Positions 1 through 9,657 of a stretch of 64,000 nt of DNA are shown here, in pieces. The DNA comes from Poseidonocella pacifica. Its GTDB lineage: Bacteria; Pseudomonadota; Alphaproteobacteria; Rhodobacterales; Rhodobacteraceae. The position numbers and the translations under genes are program-made. The DNA is taken from contig NZ_FOJU01000006.1 of NCBI RefSeq assembly GCF_900111875.1, positions 21,419 through 85,418 on the forward strand, written 5' to 3'. Numbering within the stretch: position 1 is the stretch's first letter; every line of letters begins with the position of its first letter. The notes beneath the pieces are model-generated. The model searched no databases and had not been told where the DNA came from. It was given only the letters and a program-made list of their open reading frames with translations.

Positions 1-85
1 CCATGAAATGACGATCGGCCAAATAGTTTGAACCGAAGTGATCTGTCCCGATCATTGCGGTGCCAAGTTGCAGGTCGATCTTCAT
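1..85 (-). CDS. N-terminal fragment of an unidentified protein (runs off the left edge)
   Basis: An ATG at position 85 on the minus strand opens a frame that stays open to the window edge; it begins MKIDLQLGTAMIGTDHFG. A purine-rich GGGGGA stretch just upstream is a fair ribosome-binding site. Only 28 residues are visible, there is no signal peptide, and no family can be named. Confidence 0.45.
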   Translation of the reverse strand, partial: MKIDLQLGTAMIGTDHFGSNYLADRHFM

Positions 86-634
86 ATGGTCCCCCGGTTT
101 TGGTCAGGACCATAATCGTCTTAGGGGGCATACTTTCGGTTACCGGAATGGGGCCAATTTGTGACCTTTCACGAAGCTTTTAAAGACCTGAGCCGCTTAT
201 GTCTAAGGCTCTGCGGTCGAAAAACTTGAGTTTTCATACTTTGCGCTGAGGCCGATGAGCAGGCACCTCTGCCTGCAAGCAGATGCGGCAACGCTTAACA
301 GGTGAAAGGGAAATTTCCGCTATCAAGGGCGGCCACATGGGTACCCAGGCGCCCCAACCTCCTATCGCCCCACGCGGGGACACTGCAGATCGTAACAATA
401 AGCAACGCTGTTCTTAAAAGCTCGGCCAAGTGGTATCGGGGAGATGAACCGTAGTTCAGCCTCCGATTTCGATACCTGAATGGCAGGCTGCCGTGCTCGC
501 AAGCCGCAAGAAAGGAAAATTGGCCAGATAGCTTGTAACAATTGCCTCGGCCCGCCCTATCCAGACACTCGGCAAGTAGGCCGGCGAGACAGGTGCCGGC
601 CAACCTGCGGATGATGGGCCGGGGTAAACGCCCT
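86..634. other. Intergenic stretch with no supported gene
   Basis: About 550 bases lie between the start of the left-edge gene and the stop of the chemoreceptor, both on the minus strand. A 125-codon minus-strand frame at 295-672 overlaps the 3' end of the receptor and looks like chance: it has no family resemblance and is rich in Arg, Leu and Pro. I see no RNA gene or clear terminator here. The minus-strand promoter of the left-edge gene should lie in its left part. Confidence 0.5.
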
Positions 635-3115
635 TTAGGCCACCAGGGCGCGAGGATCCGCGGAATGATCATCGCCCATGCTGTCCTGGCGTCCGTCTAC
701 CGAGGCACCATTGGCGGTAAATCGAGATACGGTAAGGGTAAGCTTCTGCGCTTCCTCCAACAGCTTTCTGGTGACGATCATAGTTGCCTCAAACATCCCT
801 GCGTTCTGCTGTGTGGCACCGTCCAGTTCGCCAGTTGCCGTGCTGATTTCGGATATCCCGCTTGCTTGCTCTTTTGCCGAGGCAGAGATGTCGCCCACAT
901 GCTCGGACACCTCTATGATCGAGGTCACGATCTCTCTGAGGACTTCGCCGGTCTTGTCGACCATCTCCACACCACGTTTTACCTGTGTTCCGCTTTGGGA
1001 AATGAGCGTGTTGATTTGGCGCGCTGCGTCGGAAGAACGTTGTGCAAGTTCCCGCACCTCCGAGGCCACAACCGCAAAGCCTCTGCCCGCCTCTCCGGCC
1101 CTCGCCGCTTCGACACCGGCATTCAGAGCAAGAAGGTTGGTCTGGAAGGCAATATCTTCAATCACGCGGATAATGACGGAGATCGAATCCGACGAAGATT
1201 TGATCTCATCCATGGCCGCAACGGCCTGTTCAACGATGGCCGCGCTGTCTTCGGCACGTGTCTTTGCACCGCGCACGATATCATTGGCCTTGTTGGCCCC
1301 GTCGGCCGCTGACTGAACAGATGCCGTCAACTCGTGAAGAGCCGCCGCAGTTTGCCCCAAGCTCGCTGCCGCCGTTTCGGAACGCTCCGACAGTTCGGAA
1401 TTGGAAATGGATATTTCATCCGTTCCCGCGTTGACCGCTTCGGCACTGCTGGCAATCGTGTCGATCACTTCCTTGAGGGATACGACTGCGGCATTGTAAT
1501 CGAGCCGCAACTGATCATAGCCAGAGACGAAGGGCGTTTCGATGAGCGCATCAAGATCGCCTGCGGCAAGCTTCTGCAATCCGGTTGCGAGCGATGTGAC
1601 AACCGCGCTCTGCTCTTCGTGGCGGGCGCGGCGCTCGCGCTCCGCCTCTTCGGCGATCTTGGCGAGCCGTGCGTCTTCGGCTTCCTTCGCTTCGCGCTCG
1701 CGTTGTTCTGTATCTTTTTCGCGTTGCAACTCGCGCTCGGCTCGTTTCTGCCGTTCGATCTCGGCCGCTTCCCGCAGCGCGAGTTCCTGCTCCTGCAAAA
1801 GCCTGTTCTCCTCCACGCTCTTACGGAAGATTTCAACTGTACCGGCGATAGATCCGACCTCGTCTCTGCGATCGCGGAAAGGAACGTCGACGGTGGTCGT
1901 ACCCGCCACAATTGTCCCCATCGTTTCCACGAGGCGTCCGATTGGTTTCGCCAGTGAGCGCGATAGGATCAGCCCCAGGCCGAATGTAAACAGCAGTGAC
2001 GCGACAACGATTGTGCCAACGCTGAACTGAGCCGCTGCCGAGGCGTTGCTGGCCGAGATCGACCCCGCTGCCTTGGCGGCGAGGACACGCTCCACCAACG
2101 ATGCGGTGATATCGACGAACTCCAACACCTTGGTATCGAATGCGGCTTGAGTTTGCTCCGCATTTGCGGTCGCTTGCAACGCGCGCGTGTGGGCATCTAC
2201 GATATTCGTGTCGCCAGCCAGAAACTTGCTGCCCTCCTCAAACGCCGCGAGAGCCTCTGTGAGCGCAGCTTTCTGATCGGGTGCCAGCCGGGGCATGAGC
2301 TTCTTGACCTCGCGCTCGAATGCTGCCCCGATTGCGCCCATCTTCTTGGCAAGCTTTTGAATATCGGCAGGTTCCGTAAGTGCGAGCATCTGACTCATGG
2401 TTTCGCTCTGAAGCACGATCATCGTGCGCAGGCCATATGCACCGCGCAGAGCAGGATAGGTATCACCCATGACGCCCTGAACCTCGGCCGACAACAGATC
2501 GACCGTCGCCTTTCCGCTCTGAACCATTGTTCGAAGCTCGTCTTCTTTTTTGTTCATCTGCGTCTCTGCAGATCGTGCAATTTTCTCAAGCGCCGTGATG
2601 GCTTCAGCGTCGAGATCTGCCTTTTGCGCCGTGATTGTATCGAGCGTGGTTTCCGCCGAAATTCTATTCGTCAGTGTCGTGACGAGTTGCTGGGCCAATG
2701 CAAAAAACTGATCGCTCTCAGTATGCGCGGTCGCGAGTGCAACTTTCGCCTCTTTCCCTCGGATAAGGCTGTCCAGCGTGGAAAGCTCGGCATTGATACC
2801 GCTCTGAGCTTCCTCAAGGTTCACCGCCTCACGACGCAGCAACTCAATATCGCTTGACGCGATCGCATTGGCCACACCTGCGCGAATGTCTTGGGCAAGG
2901 ACCTCCGCCTCATAGGCCGCCTCGGTAATCGGATCGAGGTGTTCGGCGCTCTCTCGGCGTATCCCGTCAACAACAAAGAGCGACAGCAAACCTGCGCCAC
3001 CAGCCATCACAACGAACCCACTTGTTACAACGTTGACCAGCAGCACTTTGGCTCGGATCGACAAATTGGCTAGCTTTCGCCCGAATGGCAGACGAAATTG
3101 GCGAATTGCTTTCAT
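635..3115 (-). CDS. Methyl-accepting chemotaxis protein (membrane chemoreceptor)
   Basis: This 826-residue transmembrane receptor would signal to CheA/CheW. The first membrane helix is at about residues 24-49. A long helical sensor region follows, then a second helix at about 365-388 and a HAMP domain. A charged Glu/Arg coiled coil occupies about 440-500, and a second HAMP-like segment follows it. The conserved hairpin tip of the signalling domain is near residue 670, with the invariant AFQTNLLALNAGVEAARAGE. No C-terminal CheR pentapeptide is visible; the tail is low in conservation. The gene follows the NHL-repeat gene on the same strand, but a terminator-like hairpin separates them, so it may have its own promoter. 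The family call is secure from the signalling tip. The ligand is unknown. Confidence 0.95.
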   Translation of the reverse strand: MKAIRQFRLPFGRKLANLSIRAKVLLVNVVTSGFVVMAGGAGLLSLFVVDGIRRESAEHLDPITEAAYEAEVLAQDIRAGVANAIASSDIELLRREAVNLEEAQSGINAELSTLDSLIRGKEAKVALATAHTESDQFFALAQQLVTTLTNRISAETTLDTITAQKADLDAEAITALEKIARSAETQMNKKEDELRTMVQSGKATVDLLSAEVQGVMGDTYPALRGAYGLRTMIVLQSETMSQMLALTEPADIQKLAKKMGAIGAAFEREVKKLMPRLAPDQKAALTEALAAFEEGSKFLAGDTNIVDAHTRALQATANAEQTQAAFDTKVLEFVDITASLVERVLAAKAAGSISASNASAAAQFSVGTIVVASLLFTFGLGLILSRSLAKPIGRLVETMGTIVAGTTTVDVPFRDRRDEVGSIAGTVEIFRKSVEENRLLQEQELALREAAEIERQKRAERELQREKDTEQREREAKEAEDARLAKIAEEAERERRARHEEQSAVVTSLATGLQKLAAGDLDALIETPFVSGYDQLRLDYNAAVVSLKEVIDTIASSAEAVNAGTDEISISNSELSERSETAAASLGQTAAALHELTASVQSAADGANKANDIVRGAKTRAEDSAAIVEQAVAAMDEIKSSSDSISVIIRVIEDIAFQTNLLALNAGVEAARAGEAGRGFAVVASEVRELAQRSSDAARQINTLISQSGTQVKRGVEMVDKTGEVLREIVTSIIEVSEHVGDISASAKEQASGISEISTATGELDGATQQNAGMFEATMIVTRKLLEEAQKLTLTVSRFTANGASVDGRQDSMGDDHSADPRALVA

Positions 3116-3147
3116 TGTGGGGCTCCACTCAATGCGGGTTGGCGCGA

Positions 3148-3175
3148 AAACGGGCGGCCGGCATCATGCCGCCCG
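3148..3175 (-). terminator. Rho-independent terminator-like hairpin between NHL gene and chemoreceptor
   Basis: Positions 3151-3158 and 3168-3175 form a perfect 8-bp GC-rich stem with a 9-nt loop. Read on the minus strand, the stem is followed by TTTT. It lies in the 73-bp gap downstream of the NHL-repeat gene, the expected place for its terminator. Confidence 0.55.
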
Positions 3176-3188
3176 CCCCAGCAGTCGT

Positions 3189-4163
3189 TTAGTTGGAAAC
3201 GACTACGGCCTCAGACGGTTTGAACACCTGAACCCGGTTGTTCGCAGTATCCGCGACGTAGATGTAGCCAGTCGATGCGTCGACGGTCAGCCCGTGCAGG
3301 TTTCCGAACTGCATTACGCCATCGCCGGTTTCGCCAAAGGCGGTGATGAAATTCCCGTCCTTGTCAAATACGGAAACGCGGTCATTGCCGATCTCGGAGA
3401 CGTATACGTTGTCGTCCGCGTCAAAACCGATACCAGCCGGTGATACCAACTCGCCGTCGCCGGATCCCGTGCTACCAAAGCCGAAGATGAAGTTGCCATC
3501 CGCATCATAGACCTGAACGCGGTCGTTCTTGAGGTCCGCTACATAGAGCGTGCCTTCGGAGTTGAACTTTGCCGATTCCGGGTTGTTCAAGAGACCCTCT
3601 GCAGCATCGGGTTCGATATTCCCGCCATCTCCGAACATATAGAGAAAGTTGCCGTCAAGATCGAAGACATTGACACGGTGGTTGCCCGCTTCGGGCATGT
3701 AATACTTGCCATCGCGAATGTCGGTAAACTCGGACTTGAAGTTCTGCCCGGCTTCGGAACCATACTCGCTGAACGTGCTCAGCCACTCATAGCCAGCATC
3801 ATAGACCTTCACTTCGCCCGTATCGTAGTCGGCTATGAAAATGCGACCATCGTCAGCGATCGAGATGCCCTCGGGCTTGGTCAGGCTTCCGTCCTCGAAC
3901 CCCTTGCCGCCGAAACGAGCCTTGAAAACGCCGGTCGTCTTGTCGAACACCTGAACATAGGCGTGCGCCGCGTCTGTTACGAGGATGTTGCCGGCAGCAT
4001 CGAATGCGAAATCTTCGACATATTGGAACTGGCCTTCCCCATCACCTTCGGAGCCGAACGTCATGACGTGCTCGAACGTAGGTTGAGCGAGAACGGCAGA
4101 AGCGGCAAAAAGGCTTGTCGTGGCGGCTAGCGCGGCAAAACCGCAGCGGGCTGATGCGAACAT
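3189..4163 (-). CDS. Secreted NHL-repeat beta-propeller protein
   Basis: The 324-residue product starts with a signal peptide: a hydrophobic alanine-rich core ending at ASAVLA, with cleavage near residue 26. The mature part is made of about six repeats of roughly 45 residues. Each carries motifs such as NRVQVFD, NDRVSVFDKDGNFI and GFGSTGSGDGELVSPAGIGFD, which are typical NHL blades. The protein is therefore predicted to be a periplasmic or exported six-bladed propeller. NHL propellers bind ligands or proteins, and a few are lyases, but no active-site set is recognisable here. It is monocistronic, with a start at ATG 4163 and a terminator-like hairpin after it. The exact role is unknown. Confidence 0.85.
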   Translation of the reverse strand: MFASARCGFAALAATTSLFAASAVLAQPTFEHVMTFGSEGDGEGQFQYVEDFAFDAAGNILVTDAAHAYVQVFDKTTGVFKARFGGKGFEDGSLTKPEGISIADDGRIFIADYDTGEVKVYDAGYEWLSTFSEYGSEAGQNFKSEFTDIRDGKYYMPEAGNHRVNVFDLDGNFLYMFGDGGNIEPDAAEGLLNNPESAKFNSEGTLYVADLKNDRVQVYDADGNFIFGFGSTGSGDGELVSPAGIGFDADDNVYVSEIGNDRVSVFDKDGNFITAFGETGDGVMQFGNLHGLTVDASTGYIYVADTANNRVQVFKPSEAVVVSN

Positions 4164-4389
4164 GTATGGTGTCTCCTAGAGTTGATTTGCACCGTCCGCT
4201 CTAAGCATCATTTGTTAATGCAACATTCCGGCCAGAGTTCGATCTAGAGACAATTTTACTCGCGTCTGCGGGATTAGAAGGAGTCTAGGCCAGAGCCATT
4301 CATCCTCGCCGCACAGCTTTGAAGCGGGTGAAGTCGCACGCGCCAGAAGACGGCTTCGTACCAGTTTCTCTGTAAAAAATGTAGGGGGA

Positions 4390-4466
4390 TGGTGGTCCCA
4401 GCTGGATTCGAACCAGCGACCTCTCGCTTCGGAGGCGAGCACTCTATCCAGCTGAGCTATGGGACC
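4390..4466 (-). tRNA. tRNA-Arg (anticodon CCG)
   Basis: The minus strand folds into a complete cloverleaf. The acceptor arm pairs GGTCCCA with TGGGACC. The D arm contains AGCTCAGCTGGATAGAGT, the anticodon stem is CTCGC/GCGAG around loop CTCCGAA, and the T arm carries GGTTCGAATCC. The anticodon CCG reads CGG. The CCA tail is encoded (4390-4392). Confidence 0.96.
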
Positions 4467-4651
4467 ATCGAGTTCAGAGCGTTTTCAGCGGCATTCAAAT
4501 GACCCGCCTCGGACACCCCGATATATCACGTACCTTTTACCATCTCACAAGCCCTAGGGCCTAAGGGTGATGCCGCCGAAACTCAGCGACGTCTGCCTTG
4601 GGCGCAGCGTATATGGCATCATGCTTTGGCCTGCAACGGTGTAAATCGCAC

Positions 4652-5872
4652 TCAGGCGAAGAGATCGTGCGCCAACTCAAGCGCATCCACCAGAACGTCA
4701 ACCTCGGCCTCCGTATTGTACATGCCGAAGGAGGCCCGACACGTCGCAGCGACGCCCAGATGGTCCATGAGCGGACCGGCGCAATGATGGCCGGCGCGGA
4801 CCGCCACGCCCTTCTTGTCCAGAATGGTGGAAATGTCATGCGCATGCGCGGGGCCGTCCATCGTGAACGAGAATATCGCTCCCTTGCTCTCGGACGTGCC
4901 CTGAAGCTGCAACCAGTTCAGCCCCTTGAGTCGCGACATGGCGTAGTCTCGCAGCCCCGCCTCATGAACAGCAATGTCGCGCATCCCAATTGCCATCATG
5001 TATTCGAGCGCGGCGCCCAACCCGATCGCCTGAACGATCCCCGGCGTTCCAGCTTCGAATTTCATGGGCGCGTCGGCATAGATCACGCGGTCCTTGTGCA
5101 CCTCCCGGATCATGTCTCCGCCCCCCATGAATGGTCGCATCTCGGCGAGACGGGCGGGTGCAACATAGATCGCGCCAGAAGCCGACGGACCATAGAGCTT
5201 GTGACCGGTGATCGCATAGAAATCGGCGCCAAGCGCGTCGAGATCCAGCGGAGTATGCACGGCCGCCTGACTTCCATCGACGAGCACCGGCACGCCTTTG
5301 GCGTGGGCCCCTTCGATGATGGCCTTCACGTCCACGAGCGTGCCAAGCACATTGGACATATGCGTCACGGAAACAAGCTTGGTGCGGGGACCGATAGCGT
5401 CGATGACCGCCTGCGGATCCAGATCCCCCCGGCTATCAACATCGACCCACTTCAAAACCGCGCCTTGTCGCTCTCGCAAGAAGTGCCAAGGCACGATGTT
5501 GGCGTGATGCTCCATGACCGACAGGACGATCTCGTCGCCCGGCTCAAACCGCGGCATGGCCCAGCCATAGGCAATCGTGTTGATCCCCTCCGTCGTCCCC
5601 GAATTGAGCAGGATGCAGCTTTCATCCGCCACCCCGAGAAAGCGTGCGATGGTGCCCCTCACGGCCTCATATTTCTCTGTCGCCAGGTTAGACAGAAAAT
5701 GAAGCCCGCGATGCACATTGGAATACTCTTCCGCATAAGCACGGGTGATCGCATCGATGACGACCTGCGGCTTTTGCGCGGACGCGCCATTGTCGAGGTA
5801 GACGAGCGGCTTGCCGTTCACTTCGCGGGAGAGGATGGGAAAGTCCTCGCGGATAGCATGGACATCATACAT
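4652..5872 (-). CDS. sufS: SufS-type cysteine desulfurase
   Basis: This is a PLP enzyme that removes sulfur from cysteine and hands it to the SufBCD scaffold. The PLP lysine lies in ITGHKLYGP, and the catalytic cysteine lies in the group II motif RAGHHCAGP near the C-terminus. At about 406 residues it has the usual SufS length. I take the ATG at 5872 (MYDVHAIREDFP) because the family starts there and AAGGAA lies upstream. A longer start at 5899 would extend the overlap with the upstream Yip1 gene to 35 bp. With the chosen start the overlap is 8 bp, which suggests translational coupling. It is the last gene of the isc/suf operon in this window. No sufE, sufU or sufA follows; a tRNA comes next. 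Confidence 0.93.
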   Translation of the reverse strand: MYDVHAIREDFPILSREVNGKPLVYLDNGASAQKPQVVIDAITRAYAEEYSNVHRGLHFLSNLATEKYEAVRGTIARFLGVADESCILLNSGTTEGINTIAYGWAMPRFEPGDEIVLSVMEHHANIVPWHFLRERQGAVLKWVDVDSRGDLDPQAVIDAIGPRTKLVSVTHMSNVLGTLVDVKAIIEGAHAKGVPVLVDGSQAAVHTPLDLDALGADFYAITGHKLYGPSASGAIYVAPARLAEMRPFMGGGDMIREVHKDRVIYADAPMKFEAGTPGIVQAIGLGAALEYMMAIGMRDIAVHEAGLRDYAMSRLKGLNWLQLQGTSESKGAIFSFTMDGPAHAHDISTILDKKGVAVRAGHHCAGPLMDHLGVAATCRASFGMYNTEAEVDVLVDALELAHDLFA

Positions 5873-6482
5873 TCGGGAAGGTTCCTTGCGGGGGTGCACC
5901 GATCAGATTGGTAACCGTGGCCAGCAAAAGCGACAATCCGACGAGCGCCAACAGAAACTGTGCGAGCGCGCGCGGCACAGTTCCAAAACGCTCGACTACC
6001 GCGAGCAGGACCAGAAACACCCAGAAAAGATAGAGCGAAGACGCCAATGTAAAGATTACGGACACGGCAGCTGGCGCGATGAGCGCGATACCGGTCTGCG
6101 CAAACTGAAAGACGATCATCAGGAATTGCTGCCAAACCACGAGAAGGGCGATGTCACCGAACCGCGCTTGACCGTTGAGAACCCGCCCGCCAAGGTACAG
6201 CGCGCCCGCGAATAGCCCCAGATTGACCAACAGAAACGCGGTCACGCCGATGGGCGTCAGTCGGGAGATGATAGACAGGGTCGCAGGCATCTCGGCGCCG
6301 CCGGAAACCAGGGACAACAGCATGTTGGACGCAAAGAAGGCCAAGGCGCTGAGAACCCCGACGAGGATGAAGGCAAGCCAAAGCACCTCCTTCCCCGGAT
6401 TGACCGCAAGAAGAAGTCCCGCAGCGTCTCGAGGCTTGGTAAGTGTGAGGCGCAGGAGGCCACCGATATCGGAAAGATTCAT
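5865..6482 (-). CDS. Yip1-family multi-pass membrane protein
   Basis: This is a 205-residue integral membrane protein with about five hydrophobic helices, for example LAFILVGVLSALAFFA and FLLVNLGLFAGALYLGGRVL. The arrangement and the short soluble N-terminus fit the Yip1/DUF1282 group. It sits between the second Yip1-like gene (12-bp gap) and sufS (8-bp overlap), so it is co-transcribed with the Fe-S genes. Its role in that operon is unknown; assistance to the Suf machinery at the membrane is only a guess. Confidence 0.8.
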   Translation of the reverse strand: MNLSDIGGLLRLTLTKPRDAAGLLLAVNPGKEVLWLAFILVGVLSALAFFASNMLLSLVSGGAEMPATLSIISRLTPIGVTAFLLVNLGLFAGALYLGGRVLNGQARFGDIALLVVWQQFLMIVFQFAQTGIALIAPAAVSVIFTLASSLYLFWVFLVLLAVVERFGTVPRALAQFLLALVGLSLLLATVTNLIGAPPQGTFPNV

Positions 6483-6493
6483 ATCGACATGCC

Positions 6494-6997
6494 TCAGATG
6501 CTTTCTGCAACGAGATCAGCGCGCGTTTCCGCAATCCGCAAACCCGAGAGCCAGAACCACAGGAAAACCCCAAGCCAGACAAGCCCCACTGTTTGGAGCG
6601 CGGGACCTGCGCCGACGAACCCCGCCGTCAGCCCATGCAGCAGCAAGATTGGCGCTGCCGCAAGCCAGGACCAGAAAAGAGCTATGCGCGTTCCGTAAAA
6701 GCTCCCCCGGCCGCCAAACAGACGCGCGACCAGATGGCTAACGCTAGCCAGCGCATAAAACGCGAGCGGTGCGATGAAGACCCAAGCCAACAGCGCCCCG
6801 CCCAAGGTCGGATTGATATCCGTCCCTTCTAGATGCGCGTCGCGCGCAAGTCGGGGCCACTGCGCGACAAAGGTAAGCACGCAGCCCCCCATGAGGTAGG
6901 CGAGCGCCCGGTCCTCTCGTGGCGGCCCTGCGAGTAGCCGGCGCATGACACGCCCGGGCCCGCGGTAGGTCGCCACAATATCGCTCGCCACAGGCAT
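6494..6997 (-). CDS. Yip1-like membrane protein (second copy)
   Basis: The 167-residue protein has an N-terminal amphipathic region (VMRRLLAGPPREDRALAYLM) followed by about four membrane helices. It is similar in layout to the next gene, so the two are probably divergent paralogues. The start codon overlaps the sufD stop by one base. No catalytic residues are visible. Confidence 0.75.
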   Translation of the reverse strand: MPVASDIVATYRGPGRVMRRLLAGPPREDRALAYLMGGCVLTFVAQWPRLARDAHLEGTDINPTLGGALLAWVFIAPLAFYALASVSHLVARLFGGRGSFYGTRIALFWSWLAAAPILLLHGLTAGFVGAGPALQTVGLVWLGVFLWFWLSGLRIAETRADLVAESI

Positions 6998-8283
6998 CAG
7001 CCGCGCCGGCGTTCGAGCCAGCGCTCGATGCGAGTGTTGATCTCTGCTTGCAGGTCCTGGTCCTCAATCTCTTGGACGGCCTCGGCCAGAAAGGCGAGCG
7101 TCAGAAGATCCGTGGCGATCCCATGGGGAAGACCGCGCGAGCGAAGGTAAAACAGCGCCGTCTCATCAATGGCCCCAGATGTGGACCCGTGCGAGCACGC
7201 CACGTCGTCGGCGTAGATCTCAAGCTCCGGCTTGGCGAGAAACTGGCTGTCTCCGTCGAGCAAGAGAGATTGAGAAATCTGGTAGCCATCCGTCTTCTGG
7301 GCTCCGGCCTTCACAAGGATTTTCCCCTGGAAAACCCCCACCGCGCCATTGCGAAGCACTTTCTTGAAGACCTGACGGCTTTCGCAATTCTCCGCATCGT
7401 GCGTGATAAAGACGGTATCGTCATGCACGAAATCGCCATCTCCGACACAAGCACCCGCCACGTGAGCAATAGCGTCATCGCCAGTCAACTCGATCACACA
7501 TTCGTTGCGGGTAAGTGCGCCATTCGCCGTCATTGTAAACGACTTGAACGCAGATTCCCGCCCCAGACGCGCAAAGATATGCGTCGCCGCCCGGCGTTCG
7601 TGATCCCTGCCCTGCGCCCGGATGTGGTGGAACTTGCCGGTATCAGCGATGTCCACCTCCAGCACCTTGTTCAGACGCGCGGCAGCCGGGCCGTTCTCCA
7701 GCAGAGTGAACTCCGCGCCCTCTTCCACCTTTATGACGTGGTGAAGCAGTACATCCGATCCAGTCGCACGATGCTCGTAAATCAAATTGACGGGCTTCGA
7801 CGGCGCGCCGGTCACGCGGATCACGATACCGTCCGCAGCATAGGCCGTATTCAGCGCCGCAAGGGGGCGTTGCACTGGCGTCTGACCATTTGTCTCCAGC
7901 GTCCCGTAAAGGTCCTTTGCCCAATGTATGTCCTGCGTGGCAACATCGGCCAGACGGGAAATCTCGATCCCTTCAAGCGTGAGATCATCGCTATCCTCAG
8001 CGGAAAACACCCCATCCACGAAGACGACCTTCAGCCGGTCGAACTCATGAAAGAGTTGTTCGTCATCATCGTCGAACGTCGCTGCTTGAGGTGCCTCGGG
8101 TTGAACCAGCGTCTCAGGGCGGGTGTATTTCCAATACTCGTCACGCGCGCCCGGAAGGCCCATGTCGCTTACCCGAGCGAGCGCGGCCTCCCGAATTTCC
8201 GTGATCCACTTCGCGCCATCGGGACGGGTCATCGCCGCGAGCCGCGCCTCCGTGGCGGTCTGTTTGACCTGCGGCAGAGCCAT
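6997..8283 (-). CDS. sufD: SufD, Fe-S cluster scaffold subunit
   Basis: This 428-residue SufB/SufD-family protein has the C-terminal beta-helix core typical of SufD. The conserved segments KTDGYQISQSLLL, FLAKPELEIYADDVACSHGSTSG and YLRSRGLP are present; the His in CSHGSTSG matches the conserved SufD metal-site region. It forms the SufBC2D complex with the neighbouring products. It starts at ATG 8283, sharing one base with the sufC stop, and its stop shares one base with the Yip1-like gene start. This is tight operon packing. Confidence 0.94.
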   Translation of the reverse strand: MALPQVKQTATEARLAAMTRPDGAKWITEIREAALARVSDMGLPGARDEYWKYTRPETLVQPEAPQAATFDDDDEQLFHEFDRLKVVFVDGVFSAEDSDDLTLEGIEISRLADVATQDIHWAKDLYGTLETNGQTPVQRPLAALNTAYAADGIVIRVTGAPSKPVNLIYEHRATGSDVLLHHVIKVEEGAEFTLLENGPAAARLNKVLEVDIADTGKFHHIRAQGRDHERRAATHIFARLGRESAFKSFTMTANGALTRNECVIELTGDDAIAHVAGACVGDGDFVHDDTVFITHDAENCESRQVFKKVLRNGAVGVFQGKILVKAGAQKTDGYQISQSLLLDGDSQFLAKPELEIYADDVACSHGSTSGAIDETALFYLRSRGLPHGIATDLLTLAFLAEAVQEIEDQDLQAEINTRIERWLERRRG

Positions 8284-9038
8284 TACGCCACCTCCGCTTT
8301 CATATCGGCATAGCCATTCTTTTCGACTTCAAGGGCCAACTCGGGACCGCCTGTCTTGATGATGCGCCCGTTGGACATGATGTGGACCACATCGGGTTTA
8401 ATGTGATCAAGCAGGCGCTGATAGTGTGTGATGACAAGGAAGCCGCGCCCCTGATCGCGCAGCGCATTCACGCCATGCGCCACCAGTTTCATCGCGTCAA
8501 CATCAAGGCCCGAGTCCGTCTCATCAAGGATGCACATCTTTGGCTCGAGCATCGCCATCTGGAGGATCTCGTTCCGCTTCTTTTCCCCGCCGGAGAAGCC
8601 GACGTTGACCGGGCGTTTGAGCATGTCCGCGTCGATCTCCAGTGAGGCTGCACGCTCACGAACGAGCTTCAGGAAGTCGCTCGCGCTGATCTCGTCCTCG
8701 CCGCGCGCTTTGCGCTGTGCATTCACTGCGGTGCGCAGGAAAGTCATGTTACCGACGCCGGGGATTTCTACCGGGTATTGGAAAGCCAGGAACAGGCCCG
8801 CAGCGGCGCGCTCTTCAGGCTCCATTTCAAGGATATCCTCGCCGTCGAGGGTGGCGGTACCTTCGGTGACCTCATAGCCGTCCTTGCCAGACAGAACGTA
8901 GGACAGTGTCGATTTGCCCGATCCGTTGGGGCCCATGATGGCATGAACCTTGCCCGCCTCAACGGTCAGATCGACGCCTTTCAGGATCTGCTTGTCTTCT
9001 TCTTCAAGTTTCACGTGCAGGTTCTTGATTTCCAGCAT
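8283..9038 (-). CDS. sufC: SufC, Fe-S assembly ATPase
   Basis: This 251-residue ABC-type cytosolic ATPase energises SufBCD. It has Walker A GPNGSGKST, a Q-loop in FLAFQYPVEIPGV, the signature FSGGEKKRNEI, Walker B CILDETDSGLD and the switch histidine in VITHYQRLL. The length is normal for SufC. It overlaps sufD by one base. Confidence 0.97.
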   Translation of the reverse strand: MLEIKNLHVKLEEEDKQILKGVDLTVEAGKVHAIMGPNGSGKSTLSYVLSGKDGYEVTEGTATLDGEDILEMEPEERAAAGLFLAFQYPVEIPGVGNMTFLRTAVNAQRKARGEDEISASDFLKLVRERAASLEIDADMLKRPVNVGFSGGEKKRNEILQMAMLEPKMCILDETDSGLDVDAMKLVAHGVNALRDQGRGFLVITHYQRLLDHIKPDVVHIMSNGRIIKTGGPELALEVEKNGYADMKAEVA

Positions 9039-9063
9039 GTTTCTTCCCTTCGTCTCTGCGCCT

Positions 9064-9654
9064 TCAAATCGGACGCTGTATCAGTTCCATGATCCGCAGG
9101 AGGTTTTCGGCCTCAATCCCGCGGGGCTCTATCTCGAAACGGGCCATGCGGCCCCGGATCTCGGTTGGGCGGATGAATTCCTCCACCGCCCGGTATTTTT
9201 CGCGTGTCGTATAGTCGTCGAAATACAGGGTGACGGGCTTCGGAGATCGGAACAGGGTCGCAAGAACACATCCGACCCGAAACCGCCCATCGACCAGAAC
9301 CACATCGGGGTCGACACCTTTTTCATCCCAGATACCAAGGGGATATCTGGAAAAGTTACGCCATCCCTTCGGCCCCTCCGGCATTCCCCATTCCGTCGTC
9401 GGCCCCAGAGGCACATGGTGAACGATCACAGGCGACAAACCGGGGTGAGTTGTGATCCAAGCCCGCATCGACTTGGCCCATTCAGGATCGCTTTCAACCG
9501 TGTGTATGACCTTGCCGGACATGGACGCCGCCATAGCCGTGCTGCCGCCCGATCCATACTCAAGGATCGAGCCGGCACGCCCATAGGCTTGGCGCAGCCA
9601 ATCTGCCTCTTCGGCAGGAAGCATAAGCTCCGGTTTGTCGATCACCGCCGCCAT
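9064..9654 (-). CDS. Methyltransferase-like protein of unknown substrate in the suf operon
   Basis: The 196-residue protein contains ILEYGSGGSTAMAA, resembling the glycine-rich SAM-binding loop of class I methyltransferases. DPDVVLVDGRFR and VTLYFDDYT fit later Rossmann strands. It lacks an obvious NPPY-type motif, so a small-molecule or protein substrate is more likely than DNA, if the enzyme is active. It lies between the YbjQ gene (3-bp gap) and sufC (25-bp gap) on the same strand. Its link to Fe-S assembly is by position only. Confidence 0.65.
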   Translation of the reverse strand: MAAVIDKPELMLPAEEADWLRQAYGRAGSILEYGSGGSTAMAASMSGKVIHTVESDPEWAKSMRAWITTHPGLSPVIVHHVPLGPTTEWGMPEGPKGWRNFSRYPLGIWDEKGVDPDVVLVDGRFRVGCVLATLFRSPKPVTLYFDDYTTREKYRAVEEFIRPTEIRGRMARFEIEPRGIEAENLLRIMELIQRPI

Positions 9655-9657
9655 ATC

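Noticed and set aside
295..672. 125-codon minus-strand frame near the left edge
   Set aside because: Overlaps the end of the chemoreceptor gene, has no ribosome-binding site or family resemblance.
4598..5914. 438-codon plus-strand frame opposite sufS
   Set aside because: Antisense shadow of a high-GC gene; rich in Arg and His, with no motifs, while the opposite strand has all SufS signatures.
7048..8313. 421-codon plus-strand frame opposite sufD
   Set aside because: Antisense shadow; SufD is unmistakable on the other strand.
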